A DNA stretch of 41,606 nt from Gnetum montanum (Eukaryota > Streptophyta > Gnetopsida > Gnetales > Gnetaceae), in the NCBI GenBank assembly GCA_015680685.1, contig MNCI01038201.1, positions 246,474 to 288,079 of the forward strand. The letters run 5' to 3'. The first letter of the stretch is position 1; each line of letters opens with the position of its first letter. Below are positions 21,438 to 32,241 of this stretch, in pieces. Below the pieces are notes generated by a model, which was given only the letters and a program-made list of their open reading frames with translations, did no database searches and was not told where the DNA came from. The position numbers and the translations under genes were made by a program.

Positions 21438-22900
21438 CATTCCTAGAGTAAGAAGGTAAGTAAGGATGCTATCATAACATTTTGTTCTTATGGGCACTTG
21501 GTTATTTTTTACTCTTGTTATCCTATCTTTGTTATCCTTCTCTTTGTTATCCTATCTTAATCAAGAGAGGTGGTCAAAAACCACATTCTTGGTTCCTTTT
21601 CAATCTACCATCATGAGATTGAATTCTTGTAAGATCACAAGCCATCGTATGATACGAGGCCTGGCCATCGGCTTGTTCATTAGGAAGAAAATGGAATTAT
21701 GGTCTATGGGCACAAAAAATTTATATCCAAGCACATAGTGCCTAAAATTTTCAAGGGCATACATCACTGCCATTAGCTCTTTTTCAATTGTGGTGTAGTT
21801 TAAATATGCTCCAACAATGCCTTAGCTAGCATAGCAGATGTAATATGGATGTTTTTTATCATCTAACTATGTAAGAACCACTTCCAAAGCATAATTGAAT
21901 GCATTTGTCATTATGTGAAATGATCTAGACCAATCTGGTGCCCATAGAATTGGAGATTCTATGAGTTTTTCCTTCAAATGTTGAAATGCATGTTTGCATT
22001 CCTTGGTCCAAATGAACGGAGCATCTTTCTTCATAAGTGAGACCAATGGCTTTGTGGTCTTAAAAAAATTCTCTATAAATCACATGTAGTAGCTAGTATG
22101 TCCAACGAAGAATTAAACATCTTTAACTGTCTCTAGTTGGTATGTTATTCCTTGGATGACCCTTATCTTCTCTAAGTCTAGTTCAATCCCTTCTCGTGAA
22201 ATTTGGTGCCCCAATACTATGTCCTCCTAGACCATTAGATGGCTTTTCTGCGAATTAAGCCTAAGGTTTATTTTTAACACATCTTTTCAAAACCTACTCA
22301 AGGTGATCCAAGGCTTGCTCAAATGTAGCCCCATAGGTAGAGAAGTCATCCATGAAGACTTCTATCCCCACTACCAATCTACTTTTGGGAAATACTAAGG
22401 ACTAGGCATTGAAATGTTGTAGGGGCATTACATAGTCTGAATGGCATCTTACAACATGAAAAATTCCCCCAAGGACTTGTGAATGTTATCTTGGCCTGAT
22501 CTTCTAGTGCAATTTGGATTTGGTTATAGCCACTATAACCATCTAAGAAGCGATAATAGTAATTCCTGGAGATAGTGTCCAATACTTGATCCACAAATAA
22601 TAATGGAAAATGATCTTTAAAAGTCTCCATGTTCAACAACCAAAAGTCAATGCAGATCTACCACTTTCCACCTTTCTTTGGCACAATTACGAGTGGGCTA
22701 ACCCACTCACTATCCATGATGGGATATATGAACCCTACCTTGAGGAGTTGTTTTATTTCCTCCTTGACAATCTACTTCAATTTGGGATTCAACTACCTCT
22801 ATGGCTGCCTTCCTGGCTTCATGGCCAAGGTAGTGTAAATGTGATGTTGGCATATCCTTGCATCAATTCTTGTCAACTTGGGATATGACCAAGCAAACAC
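21438..22900 (-). pseudogene. Element B reverse transcriptase and RNase H (Athila-like)
   Basis: The RT reading begins near 22830 with RQLNPKLKQIVKEEIKQLL and GFIYPIMDSEWVSPLVIVPKKGGKW. It then gives ICIDFWLLN, DHFPLLFVDQVLD, YRFLDGYSGYNQIQIALEDQ, FTSPWGNFSCCKMPF, LCNAPTTFQ and, past frame breaks, EVFMDDFSTYGATFEQ with the catalytic Met-Asp-Asp present. The DSEWVSP and VFMDDFS forms are those of the Athila side of the Athila/Tat group, although the longer insertion common in Athila RTs after VPKKGG is absent. The RNase H part (about 22000-21440) is badly broken. A frame with MQTCISTFEGK and fragments around 21740-21490 are all that remain. The gene is cut at 21437 by element A. Confidence 0.85.
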
Positions 22901-23740
22901 TATTGGCCATTTGTTAACCACCTTTAATAGCTTTTCTTTTTTTTTAAGAGCAATTTTTTCATTGACTATGACATACTTACCATTATTTAAAAATACATAT
23001 TCCATTCCAATCAATAGCATTTTTAACTCTAGGGACTCCTGCTTGAAGTTATCTTCCAACTCTCCCCAACAAGTATCAATATCTTCATTATCAGAAAGTT
23101 GGTAATGAACTTGCTCAAGTTCATCCATGCTTTCAACATAAGCACATGTTAAGATCTAGGTTGGTTCCATGCATAATGTGCTACTATTTGAGTCAACTGT
23201 CAACCACTAGGTTCCCTTCTGTTTTGTGGCTACTATGAACAAACACTTTTGAATATCTATTTCTTATGCACACTGACTACATGCTTTAATGTATGTACTA
23301 TTTATGGATCAAATATTTTGCACATAATTGCACCCATTATTTATGTGTGTAATGCATGGAATATGCTTCTTCTTCAACCTTCCAAATTCATTTTTCCTAG
23401 ATATTTCCAAGAAGAGGTCCCTTATGCCCATATGTGCACCAATCATGCTTAACCATGATCTTCTGATAATGATGGGGAAGTCACCTTTGTAGTTTTCAAC
23501 CTTGATCATCAAAAAATCAACAAGATAGGAGCACCCACTAATTTTGATCACAATGGACTCTACTAATCCTAGAGGGATAGTAATTGATTGGTACACCAAT
23601 TCTAAATAGATGTTGCTCTTCTTAAGAGGCAGTAGGTTCCAAGCTTTGTACATGTCATTGAAGATGATATTGACATTGAAACTAGAATAAAAAATAGCCT
23701 TGCATGGCTCATGTCCAGTGATCTACAAATAAATGAGGGG
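22901..23740 (-). pseudogene. Element B protease and protease-RT linker
   Basis: The open block 23653-23309 (MYKAWNLLPLKKSNIYLEL, ITIPLGLVESIVIK, YKGDFPIIIRRSWLS) matches the protease of element C at 34800-35150 (MYHAWNLSQLKKSNI, ITIPLGLVEDIITT, NEGDFPIIMRRACLS) along its whole length. Just upstream, at about 23700, the active site corresponding to LLDSGSRVNLI in C reads IFYSSFNVNII, so the catalytic Asp and Gly are lost. The linker 23128-22799 (MDELEQVHYQLSDNEDID and VNKWPIVFAWSY) leads into the RT and resembles the spacer found there in other Ty3/gypsy elements. Confidence 0.82.
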
Positions 23741-26232
23741 ACTTCTTAGATCAAATATTTTTATGGAAATTTTTTTAGCCTTGATCTAACCAAAAAAAGT
23801 ATGAGTTAACATTACAATGTGAATCTGAGGTAGCGTTTGGTTTAAAGGGTTCTTGCAAGTGTTTGATGTAGAGGATGAGGGTGTTGGAGATGCAAGGCAA
23901 CTAGTCACATTATGTTGTGAGGATTTGGAAGGAATTTTGGGTTGGAAAAAGGATCATTTCCTATGTCAGTTGTCCAAAAGACTTAGCTAGAAATCCAATT
24001 GTGTATGTATAGCCCTCATAGGATTTCGTTGCTACAGCTATGAAGTAATTTTTCCTTGCATCAACAGAGTAGGAGGCAACTAGGATGAGGGCAAAGGGAT
24101 GTGTGAAAATGGATGTAGAGGGTGATATGGATATGTGTTCTCTCCCTAAGTAGATGGTGAATGTGTTTGATGGTACTCTAGGGGGTAATAGTGATGCTAA
24201 AATGAGCCATGACTTGTAGAACTTCCTAGAGAAACAGGTTGTTGAACATAGTACTCATATGGATCTGGTTGCCTGTAAGGGTACTACTACCTTGGTGGTG
24301 GCATTCCCCACAATTGTAATTAATACCACTATTGGTATTATTCATATGGTTGTAATGGAGCTCTAGTTGAATAGTAAGCTTGTTCTTGTTGGGCGCTTGC
24401 CTCCATGTGAGTCAAGGATTCAATGTGTACATCCTAGGCTCTTCTAAGTGTGACATCATAGGGCAACACCATTTTGGATGTTCATATTGATAGATTTCAT
24501 AGCTAGAATCATCATCAAAATCAATTTCCACAACTTCCTCAATGGTAGAAACTTTGCCCTTACATCTCTAGTAGGCACGTTTTGCTTCTTTTCATCTCCT
24601 ATGGTCACGATCACTAGTCTATTCTTTGGATGCCTTAGCAATCTTTGTAGTAGTTTGAAACTTTTCATCCAAATAGTCCCATAATTTATCAACCTTTATC
24701 AAAATATCAAAAATAGACTTTTGAATAGGCAAGGTTTTCCTATTCACCACTTCATTGAGTGGTGACTCCTCCTTGTCACAAAATAAAACCTCTCTTTTTC
24801 ATATAGAAGGATCCCTATTATACTCTTCCATACTTTCCCTTTTTTACGACTCACCTTCTTCTTTTGCTACTTGCTCTATAAGCCTTTGGATCTAATGAGC
24901 TTTTAATTCAAACAATCTCCCTTAGGCATAAATCCCAAGATTTCTTTTGGTTTTGAGTCTAACTATGATGTAACAAAGTTGTTCCCTTTGAGAATAACCA
25001 TGGCCAAGGCATTGATGTAAGAGTAAATAGTATCTAGCCATGGTGACATCTAAGGGTTCATGTGTTCCTTGTTTCTAGCTTGGATTTTCCTTCTCAAGTT
25101 AGACACTTTGGAGTACATTTGGTATTTATCATTAAATAGCACTAACATTGTACTCCATCAGTGAATGGATTCTAACTCCAAGGACTAGTACTAGCTTTGA
25201 ACTTCCTTAATGAGTGTCTTGGGGAAAAGCTTGAGTTTTTGCCAATTATTTTCAATGCTCTGTAAGGCACAAGCATCGTGGAAAGCTTATAGATGTGTCT
25301 ATAGATCAAAGTTGTATCCCCTCCTCAAATCTTGGGATACTATTCCTGTCTAAGTGCTTGATCCTACTATCTTTCACATGCTTAGTTCGAATCTTTACTA
25401 CCTCTACAATGTTGAGCATTCTTCAAGTTTCCAACAAAGGTTCATCATCATCATTATGTTGATGATGTCGAGAATTTTTTCTACCACCTCTATGTTCTTG
25501 ATGGCCTTGATGGTCTTTATTATCTCATTGATCAGCTTCATCATAGTTATTTCGACAATGGCTTTTATAAGAACTAGCAAATGAAGAAAAATGTTTGGAA
25601 TTTGATGAAGGGGAGGAAGATGAAGATGTACTGATACCACCACCATAGTTTCTAACACCACCTCTTCATTCATTATGATCATCATCCTTAGATCCCTTGC
25701 CATTGTGAAGTTTACCTAAGTCCCTACCTTGATTGTCACTTTTTCCCAAACTTGGTCTATGAATAGTGGATCATAGGTTTAGGGTTACACCCTCATCACC
25801 AATAATAGAGGGTGGAGAATTTTCATATTGAGAACCCTATAGGGAAGGATCCACATTGTCATCTTGATTTAGTAGGAACAAGGGATTAGTGAAGTGTTTT
25901 CCCTTCATAAACTTGTGGTGCTTCTCCTGATGTTGATCTCACTTATCTTGTGTTTCAGTGGGATAGTAGTCCTAAGTGTCATGATCATTCACAATGTATT
26001 CCTTGTGAAGATCTGAGATGTCTAACTTCTTAAGGATTTGAAACAACATCCCAAGCATAGATCAATCGAGGGTCAAGACGATGTTGCCATCCATATCATG
26101 CCATTATAGTTGTTCATCCTAATGTAGGATGAAGGTGAAATCTAGTACATTCTTATCTAGATGAGTATATACCACTTTACATTCCTATGGGATTGGTGAT
26201 TTAACATCTTTCCACCTATGGGAAGAAGACAT
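23741..26232 (-). pseudogene. Element B gag
   Basis: ATG at 26232 gives MSSSHRWKD, matching the start MSSSHKSNS of element C gag. Shared blocks continue with C: VLDFTFILH versus IPNFTFILH, DYYPTE, KDSRIKHLDRNSIPRFEEGI versus KDSQIRRLDMNNIPCFEGGI, EPLDVTMARYYLLLHQCLGHGY versus its counterpart, and REVLFCDKEESPLNEVVNRKTLPIQK. A Ser/Asn/His-rich linker lies near 25600-25500. Stops and frame changes occur throughout, so the ORFs at 25354-25703 and 24456-24692 are only pieces or wrong frames. About 24400-23741 is a poorly conserved Pro/His-rich spacer before the protease. Confidence 0.8.
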
Positions 26233-26363
26233 TTTGCAACAAATAAAGTTATTAGTGTGCTTAATAGTTATATGTTATGTGAGAGTGATGTTGACCTTGA
26301 GTTCATCTAATGATATTAATAATATTCACTAATCCTAGATAGTACATGTTTCAACAAATAAAG

Positions 26364-26381
26364 TTCCTAGCAACAATGCCA
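26364..26381 (-). other. Primer-binding site of element B (tRNA-Asp type)
   Basis: On the minus strand, one base after the LTR, the sequence is TGGCATTGTTGCTAGGAA. It corresponds to TGGCACCGTTGCCAGGGA in element C and to the canonical tRNA-Asp site TGGCGCCGTTGCCGGGGA with several C-to-T and G-to-A changes. Confidence 0.75.
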
Positions 26382-26990
26382 ATGATGAGTGATGAGGTAC
26401 CCCTACACCCAACCATATGAATCATAAAGCATTCACATGCAATCTAGTCAAATTCCATGGACTTTATAGTTTCTAGTGTAGTAGTCTTCTAGGAAGTAAA
26501 CCTTGCCCTTTGCCCTAAGGTCATTCGTTGTCTTCCCAATTACACTTGTGAAGTATAAATGTATGGCTAAGAGTAATCAAGGCATATAATTTTTCATCAT
26601 TTTTTGTTTTATGGTTTTGGTGCTTGAAAAGAGAGATAAAATAATTTAATAACTAATTTGATTCAACCAACTAACTAATCTGTAACTAATCCTAACATAA
26701 GCATCCTCTCCCACTTTTTGTACATGTCCTAAATCCACGTATCCACTGTTGTGTTACCAAGTGCTATGCTACTAGGCGTACCAAGTAATAACACTAATGG
26801 GATTACCAAGTGAATACATGTTATGCTTGAAGCAGTCATACTTATGTACTTAACCTATTTAGCTTAATTTATTTATGTCAAATTTGGCTTAATTTAGTTT
26901 AAATAATTGAATATTTAATAGAAATAATGAATGCATAAATAAAAAATTCAAGCTATCCAAAATGTTGCAACGTTTATCAAGAAGCTCATC

Positions 26991-26996
26991 TTTATT
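26991..26996 (-). terminator. Poly(A) signal AATAAA in element B LTR
   Basis: Minus-strand AATAAA in the block GACAATAAAGA, aligned with the poly(A) signals of the C and D LTRs. Confidence 0.6.
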
Positions 26997-27166
26997 GTCA
27001 TACACACTGTCATGCTTAGGTACAATAATGCTCAAATAAAGACCCATACACTTAATGACTCTAGCTGTGGGTCCATGGGAGAAATATTCTAACTTTTAAA
27101 TGTAAAAACTATGAGATTTTAGCTACTACTATGAATCTATTGCCCATAAACATGGCTAGGAGCTTG

Positions 27167-27174
27167 TGTTTATA
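27167..27174 (-). promoter_or_regulatory. TATA box of element B LTR
   Basis: Minus-strand TATAAACA in the context CTATAAACACAAG, equivalent to CTATAAATAAGAG in elements C and D. The GATGGGGCC repeats lie immediately upstream on the sense strand. Confidence 0.55.
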
Positions 27175-27329
27175 GTTTTTGCTCTAGGGCTACATCAATG
27201 GGGCCCTATCAATATAGCAAATGCTACATCAACACAGCCCCATCAATGAGACAACACCACATAAACAGGGCCCCATCAACAAGGCCATGTAAATGAGGGC
27301 ACATCGACGTAGCTAATTGATGTTCATCA

Positions 27330-27829
27330 CCATCTCCTTTGATGATTTGAGAGATTGTGAGTGGAAATAGTGCTAGTAGGGACAAAGCTAGAGATGTAGC
27401 CAAATAGTCCATTAGTAGATAACTTGTGAAGTAGTTCTTCAAGCTAGGACCTCTTACATTTGTAGGCATAAAGGATCTTGCTATGACATCGTAGTGGTCT
27501 AAGGCATTGATGAAGGAATTAGGCCTAATCAGATGTTCCTTAGCATAATAAACTAGATTAATAGCTTACTCGCTAATAGGTACAACTTAATATTGGTGGA
27601 GATCCAAGGAGTTAGTGAAGGAATGAATTAGATAAGATATGTCATGGGGTGATTTCTTGGTAGTGTTTAGTGGTTGTTATGTATTTACACAACATGCCTA
27701 AGCCAAGGAAGATAAGTTCTACAAATAATTTTAGGATAGATAAATAATGGTAGATAAGATGTCCAATTTTTTGAGCTATGTAGTTATGTGAAGAAACCTA
27801 TTGATAGTCAAGATAATGATCTTTATGTG
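27330..27829. other. Unassigned sequence before the chromovirus fossil
   Basis: No domain is recognised. It is probably the gag or protease part of the chromovirus fossil that follows on the plus strand, but I cannot show this. Confidence 0.3.
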
Positions 27830-29280
27830 ATTTTCCCAAATTATGATGTCATTTTAGGGACGGATTGGACATCTTAATTTAGTACTAACCTAGACTATTA
27901 GTAGAAGATCTTAAGGCTTCAGACTCATAGTCATAAGTTGTTAAAGAGTTAGATGTATTCTAGATTAATCTAGTTAGACTTAGTACCTACTATAATATTT
28001 AGATGAATGGTCTGCAAGAGCCATAATTGCTACATGGTGTTTGTTTACTATGTTAAGACTAGAGCTAGATTAGATTCTTGTGGTGTAGGAGTTTCAAAAT
28101 ATCTTCCATATTAAGTTATCTAGTTTACTATCCAAGAGAGATGTAAAGTTTGAGACTAAGTTATAATTGGACATTGATATTATCTTAAAGGATTTACATT
28201 AGATGTATCTAGTAGACCTAGAAAAGTTAAATATCTAATTATGGTAGTTAATAAAAAAAGAATTGATTTGTCCCAATGTTTCTCCATGTAACATTGTAGT
28301 GCTATTTATGTAGAAGAAGAATGGGAGTTTGTAGTTATGTATAGATTACACATAGCTTAACCAAATGATAATGAAGAATAGATATATTCTATTGTGCATA
28401 GATGACTTATTTAATTAGCTTTGAGAAGCCCATGTATTCTTAAAGTTTAATATTAAGTCAAGGTATGATTAGGTTAGAGTCAAAAAGCATGTGTCAACCA
28501 TGTATCAGATGTATCAACAATGTTTATGCATCTCATGAATAGCATGTTGTGGTCATATTTTAAATAGTTTATAATTATTTTCATCTATGATATTTTTGTG
28601 TACTCCTTATAGAGACATGCATAGCAATTGTAGATGATGTTGTAGACATTGTGGAAGTATCAAATATATGAATAATTATCCAAAAATTATTTATAATATT
28701 TTGAGATCTAATTCTTAGATCATATAGTCTCTAAGATAAGCATAATATTAGATCTAGTTAAGATAATAGTAGTTCATGATTCAAAAATTTCATGGGATGT
28801 AGTAAAGGTTTGCAATTTCTTAGGATTAGTAAGGTATTATTATAGGTATGTGAATTAATTCTCCTATATTGCATCTCCTTTGATTTAGTTGTTCAAGGAG
28901 ATTAGTTTTACATGAAGTTCATCTTGAAAGGAAACCATTAATAAGTTAAAGTGTTATTTGATTAGTATTTTAGTGTTAATCTCTCTAACACTAGGATGTT
29001 GATATGATGTATACTTAAATGCTTCTAGAGATGGATTTGGATGTGTCTTGATGTAAAGTGGTCAAGTAGTAGCATATGCATCATGTTAGTTAAAACTACA
29101 TGAGAACCATAATCCAATGCATGAATTAGATTTGGATTCATTGGTTTTTGTGAGTGAGATCTAGAAACATTACCTCTACGATGAGAAAGTCATTATTTGA
29201 ACTAATCATAAGAGTTTCTAGTATTTTATGAGTTTACCACAATTGAAGCTCTAGTAGTGTAGATGGATAGAGCTCATATA
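27830..29280 (+). pseudogene. Chromovirus (Ty3/gypsy) protease end, RT and RNase H fossil
   Basis: No open frame exceeds 60 codons, yet the order of motifs is clear. YDVILGTDW near 27842 is the end of protease. RT follows: SPCNIVVLFM, KKNGSL, LCIDYT (about 28281-28355), then RYILLCIDDLFN (about 28380). FIYDIFVYS (about 28579-28605) stands where 'FIDDILVYS' is expected, so the catalytic pair is damaged. VCNFLGLVRYYYRYVN and FSYIASPLI (about 28808-28890) form the tether. RNase H shows NASRDGFGCVLM, VVAYAS, LDSLVFV, KHYLYDEKVII, TNHKSF and CRWIELI. The pattern matches Tekay/Del-type chromoviruses. Integrase is absent: the reading ends at 29280, where a TATG microsatellite begins. Confidence 0.82.
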
Positions 29281-29303
29281 TGTATGTATGTATGTATGTA
29301 TAT
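29278..29303. repeat. (TATG)n microsatellite
   Basis: About six perfect TATG/GTAT units. It directly abuts the end of the RNase H fossil. Confidence 0.9.
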
Positions 29304-31160
29304 TGTATTATATATTAATGTCTTAGATATTAGTTATTTCTACATAGGCATTAGACTAATATGAACTGTTATTATGTAGTAAACAAAGTAGGTTTTTATA
29401 TGCAAGGTGCTTTTGACATTAAAATATTATATTTAATTTATTTATTTTTATTTTTCTCGTTACACCTTTTTATGTATGGCTACTACTTTATCAATTATTT
29501 TATTTGGCATCCTACTAATTTTATTATGTTGTAATTTAATTTTTCTAAGTAATATCTTTCTATTGTAAGCCTAGGTTAGGAAACTACTGTAAGTTGGTAT
29601 TAGAGGTAAAGGCTTAATAAGTATTCTTAGATTTGTAATGTATGAATGCCACTAAGAAGAACTTGTGAGACCTCAAATAAGAAAAACTATGAATAATCAA
29701 CTAGAAAAGTCTCACAAGATGATTTAATGCATGAGATTTTATTGTCAAAGATCAGAAGTTGAAGAATTAAATTAAATCAAAAATCACAATGCCCAAGATC
29801 TAGCCCTAATGGAAAGAAATTACTTATAAATTTGATGTTATCATTGGACATTGCCTGACTTAACTAGAATCAAGAGTCTTCTTTTGGTTATCAATCTCTA
29901 TTGTTGAAGTGATATCTGGGCAAGTAGCTCTCTAGATTTTCCTATAAACATATAGATTAACATTGCTAGGGTAATATGTAGCGAGATGAAAAATAATGTA
30001 TCAATTAAAATCATTGGATTAAAAGCCAACAATATGTCTAATACTTCAAATCTTTATAATATGAATATATTAATTGGTATCACCATATTTATGAAAAATG
30101 ATATCTTGAATAATGATATTGATTGGTATCACTAAAATCTATGCCCAGTGATATGACCTACAACTAAAACATTAAGCATCCAAAATAAGCCCAATTCAAG
30201 GAAAAATAACATTAAATCTACTTTAAACCTTGGCCATTAACAAGCTATCTAAAACTTGGTGTTAGATTATTCTCATTATAGCAATGTCACCTCATCTATG
30301 ACCAACCTACAAGTCATATTCATGAAGGAATGGTTAAAAGTTAAATAGACATCAAGAAAAAATAAAAAAATAGATTTCAATCCTACTTCAATCTCAGAAT
30401 TATCACTATGACTGATAAGCCAAATAATAAATTCTCATTCTAAATTCTAACATAAGTTCAAGAATGAAATTTAATGATTAAGTCAACTTAAAGCCATTAA
30501 GTATAGAATACAAATTACAAAGAGCAAAAGGAAGATATCACCTAATCTATGATTCTACCTTGTTTTTTTTCATAGTGCAAAAACCTCAATAGCCCACTAC
30601 TGAACTCTAATAATTGATAAGTTGTGACAGGGTTTAACTAGCTCCTTGACATTTTTCTATAAATAGGAAATTACTTCAAAATGACTTGGGATTTTACAAA
30701 CGGTATGAATCTCCCCTTTTCTTTGAGCCTAAAGGTCACTTTTATACTGTGTGGAAAGGAAGAATTTAGAGTAATTAATTTAGGAAGGATAAATTATAAA
30801 ACCATATCATGAGAAATTATGAGAATTGGCATCTATTGATATCCATGCTACTGTTGTAGTGTTCTTGACATATTGAATTTCATAGCATATGCGATATGCC
30901 CAAACATATTGAACTTTACAAAAGTCTCTATAAGAATGATATCTTTGGAAAGATGTTTTTATCAAATAACACAAATCTCATTGTCAAGATTGATATCTTG
31001 ACCCAATGACTTACAATTGATGCCTTCAATGAATTGAACTTTATTACATTGACTATAAATATTGATAAAGCTAATGTTGATTTTTGTTGATCTTCATAGT
31101 TCCTATTATTATTGTAAATACTTGGTCTTCAAAAGATTTTTTGTAGATATATTAAAGTCC
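29304..31160. other. AT-rich sequence with possible 5' end of another chromovirus
   Basis: No gene is recognised over most of this stretch. At 29595-29607 the sequence TGGTATTAGAGGT resembles the plant initiator tRNA-Met primer site (TGGTATCAGAGC). An ATG at 29646 begins MPLRRTCETS, similar to the 'MPPRR' start of many chromovirus gag proteins, but the frame soon fails. 29304-29590 would then be LTR sequence. The rest (29800-31160) is AT-rich with repeated 'gatatc' words and holds nothing I can name. Confidence 0.35.
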
Positions 31161-31165
31161 ACCAC
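31161..31165. repeat. Target-site duplication ACCAC, left side of element C
   Basis: ACCAC precedes TGATGAG here, and the same five bases follow CTCATCA at 38165-38169. Confidence 0.92.
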
Positions 31166-31282
31166 TGATGAGACACGATATCACGTACGCGATATCACAT
31201 CGTCCCTTGCAATATCATGTATGAAATATTGCTTCGTCCCCTGCGATATCGCCTACATGATATTGCGGTCTACCGCCAAGTC

Positions 31283-31290
31283 TATAAATA
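31283..31290 (+). promoter_or_regulatory. TATA box of element C 5' LTR
   Basis: TATAAATA in the context AAGTCTATAAATAAGAGGC, invariant in all three LTRs of this family here. It lies directly downstream of the GATATC palindromes. Confidence 0.8.
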
Positions 31291-31456
31291 AGAGGCAGCT
31301 CTTCCTTGTATCCTCATCTTGGGCTAGAAGAAGGGAAACTCTAGCAGATTGATCACTCCAGAGATAGAATATTTTCCATGTGCTCGCAGTAGGAGTCCTA
31401 AAGTGAACGGATCTTTATTCGAGCAACATTGTAGCTAAACACAAGTTGTGTACCGC

Positions 31457-31462
31457 AATAAA
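31457..31462 (+). terminator. Poly(A) signal AATAAA of element C 5' LTR
   Basis: AATAAA in GCAATAAAGA, present at the matching place in 37474-37479 and 41579-41584. About 170 bases separate it from the TATA box, giving a plausible R region. Confidence 0.65.
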
Positions 31463-32101
31463 GACAAACTTCCTAGATAAACCTTGCAGTGCATGGAATA
31501 GGATTTATTTAATGTTATTTATTTCTTTCTCTCTCACCCTTAAACTTCTAGAATGCGGAATGAGTACAACTTGATTACGAGCATCTAGTGTGACTACTTG
31601 GTAACCTAGTGGCATATTCAGGATCTACGCTTCGTAATCCTAGTGGTGGTCATGCACAAAGATATGTACGGTTAGTCAAGGAATCGGCTGCTCATCGCAC
31701 TTAGGCTAGATTAGCTTTCTACTACGTTATGCATGGAATCCCAGCAACGATTAGCATTTGGTAACCACAGTTGCATCAGTTTAGGGTGTGTACAGTAAGT
31801 GGGAACGGATGCTGATGCTAGGTAATTTAGACTTAGTTCATTAGTTAGAGTTAGTTAGTTTCTCCAACCCTTCACCTCAATAGCATACGATATAAAACAT
31901 AAAAGAACATAAAAATCATATACCTCTGACTTACTTAACCATACACCGTGACAACCACAAGTAAGTCTGGGAAGACAATGAATGATTAACCCCAAGTGTT
32001 CCATGGGATGTGTAGGCACTTTGTCTATGGAGTTCGACCAGATCGCACGTGCTATGCTCGTTTTGTATGGTTGAGTGTAGGGGTACCTCGCGACTCATCA
32101 T

Positions 32102-32119
32102 TGGCACCGTTGCCAGGGA
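32102..32119 (+). other. Primer-binding site of element C (tRNA-Asp)
   Basis: TGGCACCGTTGCCAGGGA, one base after the 5' LTR. It differs from the complement of the tRNA-Asp 3' end (TGGCGCCGTTGCCGGGGA) at two positions, both G-to-A. tRNA-Asp priming is common in the Athila group. Confidence 0.88.
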
Positions 32120-32241
32120 CTAAGTGTTTGTGCACTAAATTAAACATAAAGGATATCACTCACATCATTGGGAGCCTAAACAAACCTTCAGGTTAATTAA
32201 AGAAAAATTTATATAACGATAAAATTAGCACACTGATAACA

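Larger units (their letters stand above)
26383..27329 (-). repeat. 5' LTR of element B (about 947 bp)
   Basis: Starts TGATGAG on the plus strand and ends TTCATCA, close to the TGATGAG...CTCATCA ends of element C's LTR. The last 700 bases of its sense reading align with C's LTR around TCTTTATT-GAGCA, the AATAAA site, GATAAACNTTGCA and GGTACCTC. The outer part (27180-27300) differs and holds repeated 'ATYGATGGGGCC' blocks in sense orientation. The outer boundary at 27329 is inferred from the CATCA end only; no target duplication could be checked. Confidence 0.72.
31166..32100 (+). repeat. 5' LTR of element C (935 bp)
   Basis: TGATGAG...CTCATCA inverted ends. U3 is short (about 115 bp) and consists largely of decayed GCGATATCGC-type units, for example GATATCACGTACGCGATATC. 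The LTR matches 37166-38164 except for a segment near 31718 where the other LTR has about 60 extra bases. Confidence 0.93.

Noticed and set aside
25354-25703. Opposite-strand ORFs rich in Ile and Met
   Set aside because: They fall in the Ser/Asn/His-rich linker of element B gag in wrong frames and reflect base composition.
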